Shown: positions 35,247 to 43,886 of the stretch, one piece after another | How the letters are laid out: each line of letters begins with the position of its first letter | Numbering within the stretch: position 1 is the stretch's first letter | Source: Marinobacter changyiensis | GTDB lineage: Bacteria > Pseudomonadota > Gammaproteobacteria > Pseudomonadales > Oleiphilaceae | Direction of reading: 5' to 3' | Length of the DNA stretch: 64,000 nt | Assembly (NCBI RefSeq): GCF_009193265.1 | Contig: NZ_VZZZ01000004.1 | Coordinates: forward strand, 455,158-519,157 | Made by a program: the position numbers and the translations under genes | Notes under the pieces: model-generated | The model's database searches: none | What the model saw: only the letters and a program-made list of their open reading frames with translations | Told to the model about the DNA's origin: nothing

Positions 35247-37196
35247 CTAGCCTTGGGGTGTGTACCAGATCGGCGACGTGTAGACCCGTTCTTGTTGAGT
35301 CTTGCGCTTTCCTTCAGGGATCTCAACGCCGAAAAAGACGCTGTCATACATCAGCCAGCTTGGGGTCGGGATCTCAAGAACACGGACATAGTAGAAGGCA
35401 CGTTGAGCGGGATCAAAGTCCGGATCTTTCCAGAAAGTTTGAAGAAACGGCTCGCCGATTGAGTTGCTGTATTCCGCCTTTTCAAAGTCTACCGTGTTAC
35501 CGACCGGGGGCAGTTTGCCATCCGCTCCTGGCTGTCGGTCGCCAGACCAGGCGACATCGTAAACCTTTTCCTTCGGCTCTCCCGCTTCCGTTGTCCATCC
35601 CTTGATAATTTGAACCCGATCGAGATTCGCTCCGTCGGGGTCACGCAGGGCGCGAACCAGCAATGTTGGTGCGCCACCGTCAGGAGCATCGCTGAGGTCA
35701 CCTCCCATGGGGACGCCATTTTCATACCCATGGGCCGCAAAATTCGATCGCTGAAGGTCAATTTCCTCGAAGCCCCAACCGGCAAAGACTCTCACGCGCA
35801 TCCGGGTGCCGGTTGTCGCAAAGGTCTCTTTGCGTTTCATGGCGTCCCAAAGTGCTTCGCGGGTGTTTTCACGAGCCCAGACAGCCGCGATTCCTGCGGC
35901 CAGCCCATCGCCGACGATCTGATCGTCAGAGGGATCATCAGGAGTAAAACGTCCGGTAATCTGCTCTTCAAAACGGATCGGATCGGCGGTTGGCTCGACA
36001 AAAGTTATCTTGCCAAAAAAATTATTTTCCTGAGCGGTAGAAAGGCCCGTATGTGCGTCGGTTGATCCCACAACGCCCATCTTGAAGGGATTCACGCCCA
36101 GTTCGGCCTCGTAGGTCAGGCCACGCTTCCAGGCAGACCGCGCATATTCACGAGGCAGCATTTCCGGTGTCTTGGGCTCTTCCCCGAAACTCCCCTTGTC
36201 CCAGGTGTAGTAGTCCGCGAACTCGTCATTTGGTGAGAGCATCGGGTGCGCCTCACCATCGCCCTTGATCTGCGTTACTTCGTAAATCGGCTCCCATTTC
36301 TGGCGACGTTCGGCATAGTCAGCACTCAAGGGTTCCCCGGACAAAGTGACGTCATCAAACATGAGTCCGTTCGACAGATTCCCGTTGTGGGGGATAGCCA
36401 GTAAGCGGCCACCTGTCTTTGCTTCGTAGTCTGCCATCCACTGCCAGAGGTCTTCCGGATCGTCACTATCATAGGTTGAGAAAGGCAAGATCTGGTCAGC
36501 GAGTTCCTTGCCGTCCCGGAAGATCACATTCCGGTGAAGGTTGTTGCCGTTTGGGCCGGATGTCCATTCATAACCGATGAACGCAGTGAAGCTACCAGGC
36601 TGATTGTGGCGCTCAGCCGCTTCTGTTACGCGTTTCCACATCGTCTCGTCAAGCCCTGTACCCTCCATTGGGTCGGAGCCTCCGACGGTGTTCACAGCAC
36701 CAAACCATTGGACATAGGTTTCATTGCGCGCGTCGATTGTCTTGGGCGCGTAGGTTTCAGCCAGAGTTCGCCCCCAATCGTTGGAGTCGAGGATCGGGTT
36801 CTTTTCTTCAAGGGCAATGGCGATTCCGAGATTCTCAGAATGGTCTGCGACAACGAGGAAGTCGAGCGGCCGCTGAAGCCGGGCAGGAATACCCTGCGAC
36901 GAAATAACCTCCTCACCTTTGGCAAAACGATAGGCATCATCTGGAGTGGTCGTTGCCATCGCAAGCCCCGCATCGGCGGAAAAGGCCGTGTGAAGATGGG
37001 TATCACCGAAGAAAACCTGATTCGGGAAGTCCTCTTTCAGGTACGGTGAATATTTTACGTCGCCTGAACCTATTGAATGCGGCGCAGGCAATTCCTGCGC
37101 GAATACGGGCGAAACAGTAAGCAGTGCTGCAGCGAGCGAACTTGAAACGGTTAAACCGGATAGGATTCCGTGGGTCTGCTTGATTTCGAATGGCAT
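35247..37196 (-). CDS. DUF3604 secreted PHP-like metal-dependent protein
   Basis: 649 residues with GGAGAG ahead of the ATG and a signal peptide ending SPVFAQE. DUF3604 members look like PHP-fold metal enzymes, and four motifs are visible here: FGDTHLHTAFS, VVADHSENLG, AIPHNGNLSNG and VVGSTDAHTG, giving His and Asp ligands for two or three metals. The catalysed reaction is unknown. It lies 160 bases downstream of the HupE and PpiC genes on the same strand. The tail of a second DUF3604 gene precedes that pair, so this association appears to be selected. Confidence 0.85.
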   Translation of the reverse strand: MPFEIKQTHGILSGLTVSSSLAAALLTVSPVFAQELPAPHSIGSGDVKYSPYLKEDFPNQVFFGDTHLHTAFSADAGLAMATTTPDDAYRFAKGEEVISSQGIPARLQRPLDFLVVADHSENLGIAIALEEKNPILDSNDWGRTLAETYAPKTIDARNETYVQWFGAVNTVGGSDPMEGTGLDETMWKRVTEAAERHNQPGSFTAFIGYEWTSGPNGNNLHRNVIFRDGKELADQILPFSTYDSDDPEDLWQWMADYEAKTGGRLLAIPHNGNLSNGLMFDDVTLSGEPLSADYAERRQKWEPIYEVTQIKGDGEAHPMLSPNDEFADYYTWDKGSFGEEPKTPEMLPREYARSAWKRGLTYEAELGVNPFKMGVVGSTDAHTGLSTAQENNFFGKITFVEPTADPIRFEEQITGRFTPDDPSDDQIVGDGLAAGIAAVWARENTREALWDAMKRKETFATTGTRMRVRVFAGWGFEEIDLQRSNFAAHGYENGVPMGGDLSDAPDGGAPTLLVRALRDPDGANLDRVQIIKGWTTEAGEPKEKVYDVAWSGDRQPGADGKLPPVGNTVDFEKAEYSNSIGEPFLQTFWKDPDFDPAQRAFYYVRVLEIPTPSWLMYDSVFFGVEIPEGKRKTQQERVYTSPIWYTPQG

Positions 37197-37355
37197 GGTA
37201 GCTCTCCACCCTGTGATGAGCCGACTGGCGGTTCGTGGGTTAACTACGTTTTTTTTGAATAATAGCCAATACGCTCAAAAAGACCAGACGGGACACTAGC
37301 TGCCCATTTTTGTTCTGGCCCATGTCCTCGACCGAACTCTCATGGTAAAGCGCCA

Positions 37356-38372
37356 CTAAACAAAACTGACGATGCGCTCGATAGTCCAGAATGCCGCCAT
37401 TCCACCAATACTGTAAACCGGTATCCGCCAGGCCCAGGAGGGCATCGCCAGGCGACTGAGCCCCATCTGCAACACGATCATGGCTAATACGAAAGCGATT
37501 TGCCCGGCCTCAACCCCAATGTTGAAGAAGAGCAGGGCCGAGGGAATCGCATGCTCTGGCAGGCCGATGTCTGACAACGCCCCGGCGAAGCCAAAACCGT
37601 GCAGTAGGCCGAACGCGAAGGCGACAACCCACGGCGCCTTTCGGGTGAGCCCCGGCCGCCCCTGACGCCAGTGCACGATCTCCATAGCAACGAACACAAT
37701 GCTGAGAGCGATTACGGCCTCGACCGGCTGGCCCGGCACGCTGACCAAGCCCAGCGAGGCGCCCGCCAAGGTAACGCTATGTGCAAGGGTGAAACAGGTG
37801 ATGGTAGCCACCAGCTTGCGCCCGCTTTCAACGATGAGCAGCAACGCCAGCACGAACAGAAGATGGTCGATGCCGAAGAGAATATGCTCTACGCCGAGTA
37901 CGAAGTAGGTACCGGCGACCATGAAGAGACTCTCCGCCTCCGTCAGCGTAACGGCGGGCTGGTCGGGCGTCAGTCGGGCAATCTGGGTGGTTGCGTCGGC
38001 GCGCTCGTAACGGACAAGCACATCGGTGACAGTGGCCTCCAGACCTGCAATACGCAACTCGCCGCCGTCGATTCCGCCCGGACAGTTGGCCAGCCAGCGT
38101 GAAGTTTCGACGCCTCCGTCGAGCCAGGTCCTGCCTTCGCCGCGGCTTTCGCAATTAGCCGGTAAAACGGGGGCGATGAGCAGTTCTACCTCGCCGCCGG
38201 TGGGCCGGCGCCACAACACATCATAGGTCTCGGCAGGACCCACTGCGGAGTCATCCGAGTTTGCCTGGATGCGCAGGTAGGCGGGCCGCACCTCGTGGGC
38301 CGACGCGGGCAAGGACGTGAGAAGGAAGTTGAAGAGCAACAGCCATGTCGGCCAGCATCTCAGACAAAGCAT
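37356..38372 (-). CDS. HupE/UreJ-family membrane protein
   Basis: 338 residues. A signal-like start (LLLFNFLLTSLPASAHEVRP) leads to a periplasmic domain of about 140 residues, then a six- to seven-helix membrane part with EHILFGIDHLLFVLALLL, FTLAHSVTLAGASLGLV, AMEIVHWRQG and GLLHGFGFAGALSDIGLP. These His-rich helices are typical of HupE/UreJ proteins, which are linked to nickel or cobalt movement. It starts three bases after the PpiC stop, so they form an operon. I infer that it supplies metal to, or works with, the DUF3604 enzyme. Confidence 0.85.
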   Translation of the reverse strand: MLCLRCWPTWLLLFNFLLTSLPASAHEVRPAYLRIQANSDDSAVGPAETYDVLWRRPTGGEVELLIAPVLPANCESRGEGRTWLDGGVETSRWLANCPGGIDGGELRIAGLEATVTDVLVRYERADATTQIARLTPDQPAVTLTEAESLFMVAGTYFVLGVEHILFGIDHLLFVLALLLIVESGRKLVATITCFTLAHSVTLAGASLGLVSVPGQPVEAVIALSIVFVAMEIVHWRQGRPGLTRKAPWVVAFAFGLLHGFGFAGALSDIGLPEHAIPSALLFFNIGVEAGQIAFVLAMIVLQMGLSRLAMPSWAWRIPVYSIGGMAAFWTIERIVSFV

Positions 38373-38375
38373 GGG

Positions 38376-39212
38376 CTAGCGCCCCCTGTCGCCCATGAAG
38401 GGCTCGACGGTGATCCTGTAATTGTCGGCCAGGTTGTCATACAGGTCTGCTACTGCCTGCTGGCGTCGTTCGGCCAGCAGGTCGTTTCGCACGGTCTGCC
38501 AGACCTCCACAAGCGGAAGAATCTGGCTCTCGGTGTGGCCGGCCATTCTCACCAGATGCTGGCCGAACCCGGACTCCACGGGTCCAGCCCAGCTATCCTC
38601 TGGCAGCGCGGCGAGAGCATCAGCGAAACCGGTGCCGAAGGTGGCTGCGACTTCACGACGGGTGGCGTCACGCATGGCTCGCGGCAGGGAGATGACGTCA
38701 GCGGCGGTTTCCGCCTCGCTGCCGCCGGCTTCGAGCTGCAGCAGCGCGCCAAGGGCGTCCTCACGGGCTTTTTCGTTGCGGTGGTCGGCGCTGAAATAGA
38801 GCTGCTGGAAGGAATAGCGTGGGTCAGCTCGGTAGTCTTCTTTGTGCACCTCGTAAAAAGCAACGATCTCCTCGGTGGTGGGCGGCGTCATGGAGGCCAG
38901 ATCCTCAGTCAGGAGTTCGAGTTTCTGCCTCAGGCGTCGGCGGATAACGATGTCGTTGCGGTCGAGCTCCATCGCGCTGGCTTCCCGATAGGCGATCTCC
39001 TGGCGGATGTAGTCCTCCAGCAGTCCCTGGAATTCCTCGGCCGTCGGGGGGCGCTGCCAGGTCTGCCTGAAGGTGCTAACCAGATTGTCCTGCTGGCCGC
39101 GGGTGACGACAATTTGCCCCGCGTCGTCGCCGTCGCCCAGCCAGGCGTAGGTCGCAAAGATGAAAACGCCGAGCGCCAGGAAGTGAAAAAAAGGTTCCTT
39201 CAGTATCGTCAT
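38376..39212 (-). CDS. PpiC/SurA-type peptidyl-prolyl isomerase
   Basis: 278 residues. One N-terminal anchor helix (FFHFLALGVFIFATYAWLG) is followed by a SurA-N-like helical part (about 30-125, EEFQGLLEDYIRQEIAYREA) and a parvulin-like domain (YSFQQLYFSADHRNEKARED, WAGPVESGFGQHLVRMAG). It should act as a membrane-anchored periplasmic foldase or chaperone. It is the first gene of the PpiC-HupE-DUF3604 set and probably helps an exported partner to mature. Confidence 0.8.
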   Translation of the reverse strand: MTILKEPFFHFLALGVFIFATYAWLGDGDDAGQIVVTRGQQDNLVSTFRQTWQRPPTAEEFQGLLEDYIRQEIAYREASAMELDRNDIVIRRRLRQKLELLTEDLASMTPPTTEEIVAFYEVHKEDYRADPRYSFQQLYFSADHRNEKAREDALGALLQLEAGGSEAETAADVISLPRAMRDATRREVAATFGTGFADALAALPEDSWAGPVESGFGQHLVRMAGHTESQILPLVEVWQTVRNDLLAERRQQAVADLYDNLADNYRITVEPFMGDRGR

Positions 39213-39233
39213 GGTGCCTCCTGCGAGCCTGCC

Positions 39234-39293
39234 TCAAGGGTTGTACCAGATAGGCGAAATGTAGGCGCGCTCTGCATTGGCGCGAGGTGCTCT
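39234..39293 (-). pseudogene. C-terminal tail of a second DUF3604 gene
   Basis: The last 19 codons read RAPRANAERAYISPIWYNP and then stop, closely matching the end of the intact DUF3604 protein (QERVYTSPIWYTPQG). The tail lies 22 bases ahead of the PpiC start. The rest of this gene is deleted. The arrangement implies an ancestral operon DUF3604-PpiC-HupE-DUF3604. Confidence 0.65.
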
Positions 39294-39525
39294 TGCAGAG
39301 AGTTCTGGGAGTAGGGGCCGCCTTGCTGATTCCGGAATTTTTGGATTCGCAGTTCAAGATTAGTGCTTATCTGAAGCAGCGCCAAGTTCTTTTCTGTGTA
39401 GCGATGTTCTTGGATAACCCTGTAGAGATGAACGAACTTTCGGGATGAGAATGCGTGCCTGACCGATAGCTTCTGGTAACACGTCAACGCAAAAGGAGAG
39501 GGCGAAGATATAATCCATAATAGTA

Positions 39526-39744
39526 TTATTTTAAAGGATTTTTTTTGTTTGGACAGGAGAGGACGCTAAGGGCGGTTAGCACTGGCTGAGCCTCGACTAA
39601 AGAAAAGAAAGCTCTCGTGATTTGACCAACTCGGTCCATTTTTCGGATTAGCTGTTGGCGTTGGCTTTTTTGGGTCCAGTCATTGTCCAATGGCAGTTCA
39701 AGGCCAATGGTCGGAGGCCCTGAAGTCAACTTTGAAATAGTCAT
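39526..39744 (-). pseudogene. Possible LLM-type oxidoreductase N-terminal stub
   Basis: The 72-codon frame contains IGLELPLDNDW, which resembles the start of some luciferase-like flavin monooxygenases, but the continuation does not. It may be a degraded N-terminus or chance. The rest of the 39.3-39.8 kb gap shows nothing else recognisable. Confidence 0.25.
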
Positions 39745-39787
39745 AACAAACCTCTTTGGACCTCCCTCTCGGGAGGCCCCTCAAGTC

Positions 39788-40960
39788 TCATGCAGTTGCT
39801 GTTCTGCGGTTGTCTAGCGATGCTGAAAGCCGGGTCAGGAGAAGCGCACTGAGGACGATAACTCCGCCAATCCAAGGCGTGTTCATCAGCCCCATATCCT
39901 CGACCACGTGCCCACCAAGCCAGGCGCCGCCGGCAATACCGATGTTGAATGCGGCGATGTTTAATCCGGATGCGACGTCAACGGAATGAGGCGTATACCG
40001 CTCAGCGAGCTGGACGACATAGACCTGCAGGCCCGGTACGTTGCCGAAGGCAAAGGCACCCCAAACAAGCAGGGTGATAACCGCTGCAATCGGATTGTAG
40101 GCAGTGAAGGTAAGCACAAAGAGGATGGCAGCCAGACCACCGAAAATGATGTACAGCGCCGAGGTCGGCCCGAGGCGGTCTGCGAGCCTGCCGCCCCAGA
40201 TATTGCCGGTGGCCACAGAGATGCCATAAACCAGCAGCAGCACGCTGACCATGCCAGACGCAAATCCCGTGACATCCTCCAGAATCGGTGTCAGGTAGGT
40301 GAAGGCCGTGAAGGTGCCGCCATAGCCAACGGCGGTCATGGCGTACACCAGCAGCAATCGCGGATGGGTGATGACTTCAAGCTGTTGGTGGAGCGTGGCC
40401 GGCGCTGATTTCTTCAGGTTTTTCGGCACCAGCAGCGCGCTGCCAATCAGTGCAATGGTACCCAGGGCAGCGACGGTCAGGAACGTAGCACGCCAGCCGA
40501 AGGTCTGCCCGATAAACGTGCCCAGTGGAACGCCTGTAACCAGTGCCACCGTTAGACCGGTGAACATGATGGCTATTGCGCTGGCCTCTTTGTCCTTTGA
40601 GACAAGACTGGTCGCAATCGTTGAGCCAATCGAGAAGAACACGCCGTGAGCGAGCCCTGTCAGGATTCGGGCGGTCATCAGCGAGGTGTAATTCGGGGCC
40701 ATCCAGGCAAGAACATTACCAATGATGAAAAGACTCATCAGGGATAGCAGCACCCATTTCCGATTCCAGCGACCCGTTAACGCAGTAAGTACAGGGGCGC
40801 CAACTGCGACACCGAGCGCATACAAGCTGACCAAGAGGCCAGCTGAAGGCAGAGTAACGCCCAGATCCTGGGCGATGGTTGGAACCAGTCCGACGATGAC
40901 GAATTCGGTGGTCCCGATTGCAAAGGCACTTAATGTAAGTGCAAATAATGCAATAGGCAT
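39788..40960 (-). CDS. MFS drug/sugar exporter, AraJ/YdhP-like
   Basis: 390 residues from the ATG at 40960, which has GGAG seven bases upstream; the long in-frame extension beyond it has no family match. Twelve helices; the first reads FALTLSAFAIGTTEFVIVGL, a DHA1-family hallmark, followed by motif-A-like LTGRWNRKWVLL and motif-C-like MFTGLTVALVTGVPLGTFIG. It should export small molecules with protons. It is divergent from a LysR gene 100 bases away that is its probable regulator. Confidence 0.88.
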   Translation of the reverse strand: MPIALFALTLSAFAIGTTEFVIVGLVPTIAQDLGVTLPSAGLLVSLYALGVAVGAPVLTALTGRWNRKWVLLSLMSLFIIGNVLAWMAPNYTSLMTARILTGLAHGVFFSIGSTIATSLVSKDKEASAIAIMFTGLTVALVTGVPLGTFIGQTFGWRATFLTVAALGTIALIGSALLVPKNLKKSAPATLHQQLEVITHPRLLLVYAMTAVGYGGTFTAFTYLTPILEDVTGFASGMVSVLLLVYGISVATGNIWGGRLADRLGPTSALYIIFGGLAAILFVLTFTAYNPIAAVITLLVWGAFAFGNVPGLQVYVVQLAERYTPHSVDVASGLNIAAFNIGIAGGAWLGGHVVEDMGLMNTPWIGGVIVLSALLLTRLSASLDNRRTATA

Positions 40961-41060
40961 AACGTATCTCCATTGGAGTTGATTGACGTTGCCTAGTGTG
41001 GTCTTCCATACTTTTGCGATAAACGGCGCTTTGTGAAAATTACTTTTGCGGATATTGAAA

Positions 41061-41954
41061 ATGAAAAGTCGGGCGGACGATCTGTTCCTTTTGCTCGCTG
41101 TGGTCGATAGCGGCAGTTTCAGTGCCGCTGCGGAACAGTCAGAGGTTTCTGTGACGAGGGTTTCGCGAGCAGTTACTCGGCTTGAAAAAAGCCTGGCCAC
41201 CACGTTACTGAACCGAACAACTCGAAGAATCAATCTGACGGAAGAGGGTCGACTATTCGTCGAAAAGGTCCGTGCGGGACTGGCAAACCTGGAAGAGGCG
41301 GAGGAGCAGTTAAGCATTCGAAAACAACGCCCAGCGGGCCGCCTCAGAGTGGATGCCGCCAATCCGTTTTTGCTACACCAAATCGTGCCTTTTGTTAGGG
41401 AGTTCCGGGAAGTCTATCCGGAAATTGAGCTTGAGCTAACAGCAAGTGATCAGATTGTTGATTTGCTCGAAAGACGGATTGATGTGGCTATTCGAATAGG
41501 CCCTCTAGAGGACTCTACCCTGCATGCGAAATCTTTGGGGCGTTCACCGTTGTCCATCGTGGCATCACCCGAATATCTGAAAAGCAGAGGTGGTTGTGCT
41601 TCTCCAAAAGAATTAATGCATCACAGTATTGTTGGATTTACAGCGCCAGAGTCACTGAATGTCTGGCATTTGGGCGAGGGTGTTCGAGTCCAGCCAACAA
41701 TCCGGGCCAGCAGCGGTGAGGCGGTCCGTCAGCTTTGCCTGGCGGGCAACGGCTTGGCGTATCTATCGCTGTTCATGGTCGAAGCTGATATCAAACACGG
41801 TAAGTTGATAGAAGTTCTCCCCGATCATTTGGTTCGTCCGAATCCCAGAGAATTAGTAAACGCAGTTTACTATCGGAACACGACTTTAGCCGCGCGCATT
41901 CAGGTGTTTCTGGATTTCTTTATGGGTCGCTGGCAGTTTGGCCGTCAGGAATAG
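41061..41954 (+). CDS. LysR family regulator next to MFS exporter
   Basis: 297 residues from the ATG at 41061. The helix-turn-helix is FLLLAVVDSGSFSAAAEQSE with VSVTRVSRAVTRLEKSLATT and the wing region LLNRTTRRINLTEEG, typical of the CrgA/PA2220 branch. A normal effector domain follows. The divergent arrangement with the MFS gene suggests that it controls the exporter in response to an exported compound or stress. Confidence 0.88.
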   Translation: MKSRADDLFLLLAVVDSGSFSAAAEQSEVSVTRVSRAVTRLEKSLATTLLNRTTRRINLTEEGRLFVEKVRAGLANLEEAEEQLSIRKQRPAGRLRVDAANPFLLHQIVPFVREFREVYPEIELELTASDQIVDLLERRIDVAIRIGPLEDSTLHAKSLGRSPLSIVASPEYLKSRGGCASPKELMHHSIVGFTAPESLNVWHLGEGVRVQPTIRASSGEAVRQLCLAGNGLAYLSLFMVEADIKHGKLIEVLPDHLVRPNPRELVNAVYYRNTTLAARIQVFLDFFMGRWQFGRQE

Positions 41955-42167
41955 TTAGCCGGAATGTGTTTTCGTGGGTTTCAAACGAATAAGATTTGCT
42001 ATTTCCGGCAACCAAGGGCTTATCGGAGTGACTCGGGCGCCATATTCGCACTTCGTAGGACGATATGTCTGGAGCCATATTCCTGACCTTAGAGCTTTAA
42101 ATTAACCTTTGCAGGCCAGGCGACGAGATACTTCCTAACTAAAGTTGATTACGTTTCGGCGGACGCC

Positions 42168-42270
42168 AAATTGAGCGTCTTGTGTGGAAATTGAGCACTT
42201 TTCGTTGGGAAATTGAGTACTTTGAGTGGGCATCCAGCTATTCTTTAGCACTTTCTGTGGTCGTCCATTG
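42168..42270. repeat. IS21-like end with three AAATTGAGC repeats
   Basis: AAATTGAGC/T recurs at 42168, 42188 and 42210 (20-22 base period), then TTTAGCACTTTCTGTGGTCG follows at 42244. Multiple short terminal repeats are typical of IS21-family ends; the family call is an inference. The rest of the 689-base gap from 41955 to 42643 has no gene. Confidence 0.6.
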
Positions 42271-42503
42271 TAGATTTCAAACGTATGTAAGACTTGCTAC
42301 TTCAGGAAATCAGGGACTTATAGGAGGGATTTGAAATGAGCGAATTTTGGCCTCAAATTCTTCACGAGATATTCCACCTATTTTTCAAAATTAGATGAGA
42401 CTGATTTGAAAAGTAGTGTTTAGTGGACTGATTTTATTATTTAAATCCTAGTATTTTATAGCAGCACCAAAGCGAACTGTCTAGATTTATGAAGGTGCTT
42501 GGT

Positions 42504-42530
42504 CTTCCACATAAAGTACTAAATTCGCTG
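42504..42530. repeat. IS21-like end repeat, solo copy
   Basis: CTTCCACATAAAGTACTAAA plus TTCGCTG, one unit of the dispersed family, 114 bases before the end of the LysR gene on the other strand. Confidence 0.5.
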
Positions 42531-42643
42531 GCCAGATTTATGAATAGAAGGCAGATGGTTTCTGCAGGCAAACGTGTCCGTGCTTTACAGTCGGCAGTTT
42601 TCACTCTAACGCATAAAAACATGTAAAAGTGTCGATGGTGTGT

Positions 42644-43555
42644 TCATCGCACATCAGGCTCTTCACCAACATGCATGAATTCGCGGAAAGCGGAAACGGC
42701 GGTGTTTTGCTCGACATTGGTGGCCCAGGCGAGGCCGACGTCCATTTTCGGTATTCGGTCGGACAGTGAGGTGACCTCGACGCGGCGGCCGTCGAGTGAC
42801 CATGGCCGATAAACCATGTCAGAGAGAATCGTGACTCCCATGCCGCTGGCAACCATTGAGCGCACGGCCTCGACTGAATTCGTTCTGAAAATTGTATGTG
42901 GTCGATAGCTCGTGCGATTCCAGTAGCGCTGCGTCGTGTTACTGGCTTCGTCGACCGTCAGCATGATGTAAGGCTGGGCAGCAACATCGGCCAGAGAGAT
43001 CGATGGCAGGTCTAGAAGGGGGTGGTTCGCTGACAACCAGAGTCTGCGGCGTGATTGCAGCAGAATCTCATAGGATATTCCCTCCTGATCGACGATATTA
43101 GAGGTCAGCATCACTGCAAGATCGAACATTCCCGAAGATAGCCCGTCTTCAATCTCGGTTCGCGACGCTTCAGTCAACTGAAGATCCACACCGGGGAAGA
43201 CGCGAAGAAACCGCTCGATGTAAGTTGGAATATAGTAGCCAGAAACCGTGTAGGTCATTGCTAAACGAAGAGTGCCCTTTACGTCATCGCGCAAGCGACG
43301 CGGCGACCTGACCGCCTCTTCCACCGCAGCCAGTATTCGCCGGGCGTGATCAAGAAAGATATTGCCCTCGTAGGTCAGTACCACACCACCAGCATGCCTT
43401 GCTAGCAGTGGGGTTCCAACGATTTCCTCGAGCTGTTTCACAGCCGTCGTCACTGCAGATTGGGAAACATTGAGTTCTAGGGCTGCACGTGAAATCTGTC
43501 CTAAATTGGCGACGGCAATGAAGTAACGTATTTGTCGAAGTGTAGGTATATTCAT
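42644..43555 (-). CDS. LysR regulator of the amide/lactam operon
   Basis: 303 residues. The winged helix reads LRQIRYFIAVANLGQISRAA and VSQSAVTTAVKQLEEIVGTP; the effector domain runs from about 90. It is divergent from the transporter-carboxylase operon that starts at 43887, with a 331-bp control region containing a 9-bp hairpin, so it is the obvious candidate regulator. It may sense the transported substrate or its breakdown product. Confidence 0.88.
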   Translation of the reverse strand: MNIPTLRQIRYFIAVANLGQISRAALELNVSQSAVTTAVKQLEEIVGTPLLARHAGGVVLTYEGNIFLDHARRILAAVEEAVRSPRRLRDDVKGTLRLAMTYTVSGYYIPTYIERFLRVFPGVDLQLTEASRTEIEDGLSSGMFDLAVMLTSNIVDQEGISYEILLQSRRRLWLSANHPLLDLPSISLADVAAQPYIMLTVDEASNTTQRYWNRTSYRPHTIFRTNSVEAVRSMVASGMGVTILSDMVYRPWSLDGRRVEVTSLSDRIPKMDVGLAWATNVEQNTAVSAFREFMHVGEEPDVR

Positions 43556-43613
43556 ATTTTTTATAATAACTATTTAAAAAACTGAGTGAAAAATAATACC
43601 GCATTGCACTGAG

Positions 43614-43636
43614 GCAACGACGTCCTCCGTCGTTGC
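43614..43636. promoter_or_regulatory. Hairpin in the LysR/transporter control region
   Basis: GCAACGACG / CGTCGTTGC, a perfect 9-bp dyad with a 5-nt loop, 59 bases from the LysR start and 251 bases from the transporter start. It may be an operator or an attenuator in the leader. The rest of the 43556-43886 gap is AT-rich without a gene. Confidence 0.45.
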
Positions 43637-43886
43637 AGTCGCCGTACCTTTTCAATTTTCCCTTAATTTTGTGCTTATAGAAATACCCCCGTGACGGTTG
43701 AGCCACCGTGCAATGAAAACATTAGCCGCCGCGGAGCATAAATCAAGATATCAGTTAATAAGATATTGGGTCACCGAAAATCGTATTATACAAATTTGCT
43801 CTTCCGTCCTAAGGTTTTTAGATCGCCTTTCCAAAGGGGATTGGTGTTGCGGCATTACCGCTCCGTTCATATCAGGAGAAAAAATA

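Noticed and set aside
39788..41362. Longer MFS protein starting far upstream
   Set aside because: The extra 134 residues lie over the divergent LysR gene and show no family match; the ATG at 40960 has GGAG and begins the first helix.
42590..42640. CTCTAACGC as a possible attC box on the minus strand
   Set aside because: No matching L''/L' arms could be found next to it, unlike the site at 63597.
43698..43886. N-terminal extension of the TorT-like protein
   Set aside because: It would precede the signal peptide; the ATG at 43887 with AGGAGA directly starts a normal secretion signal.
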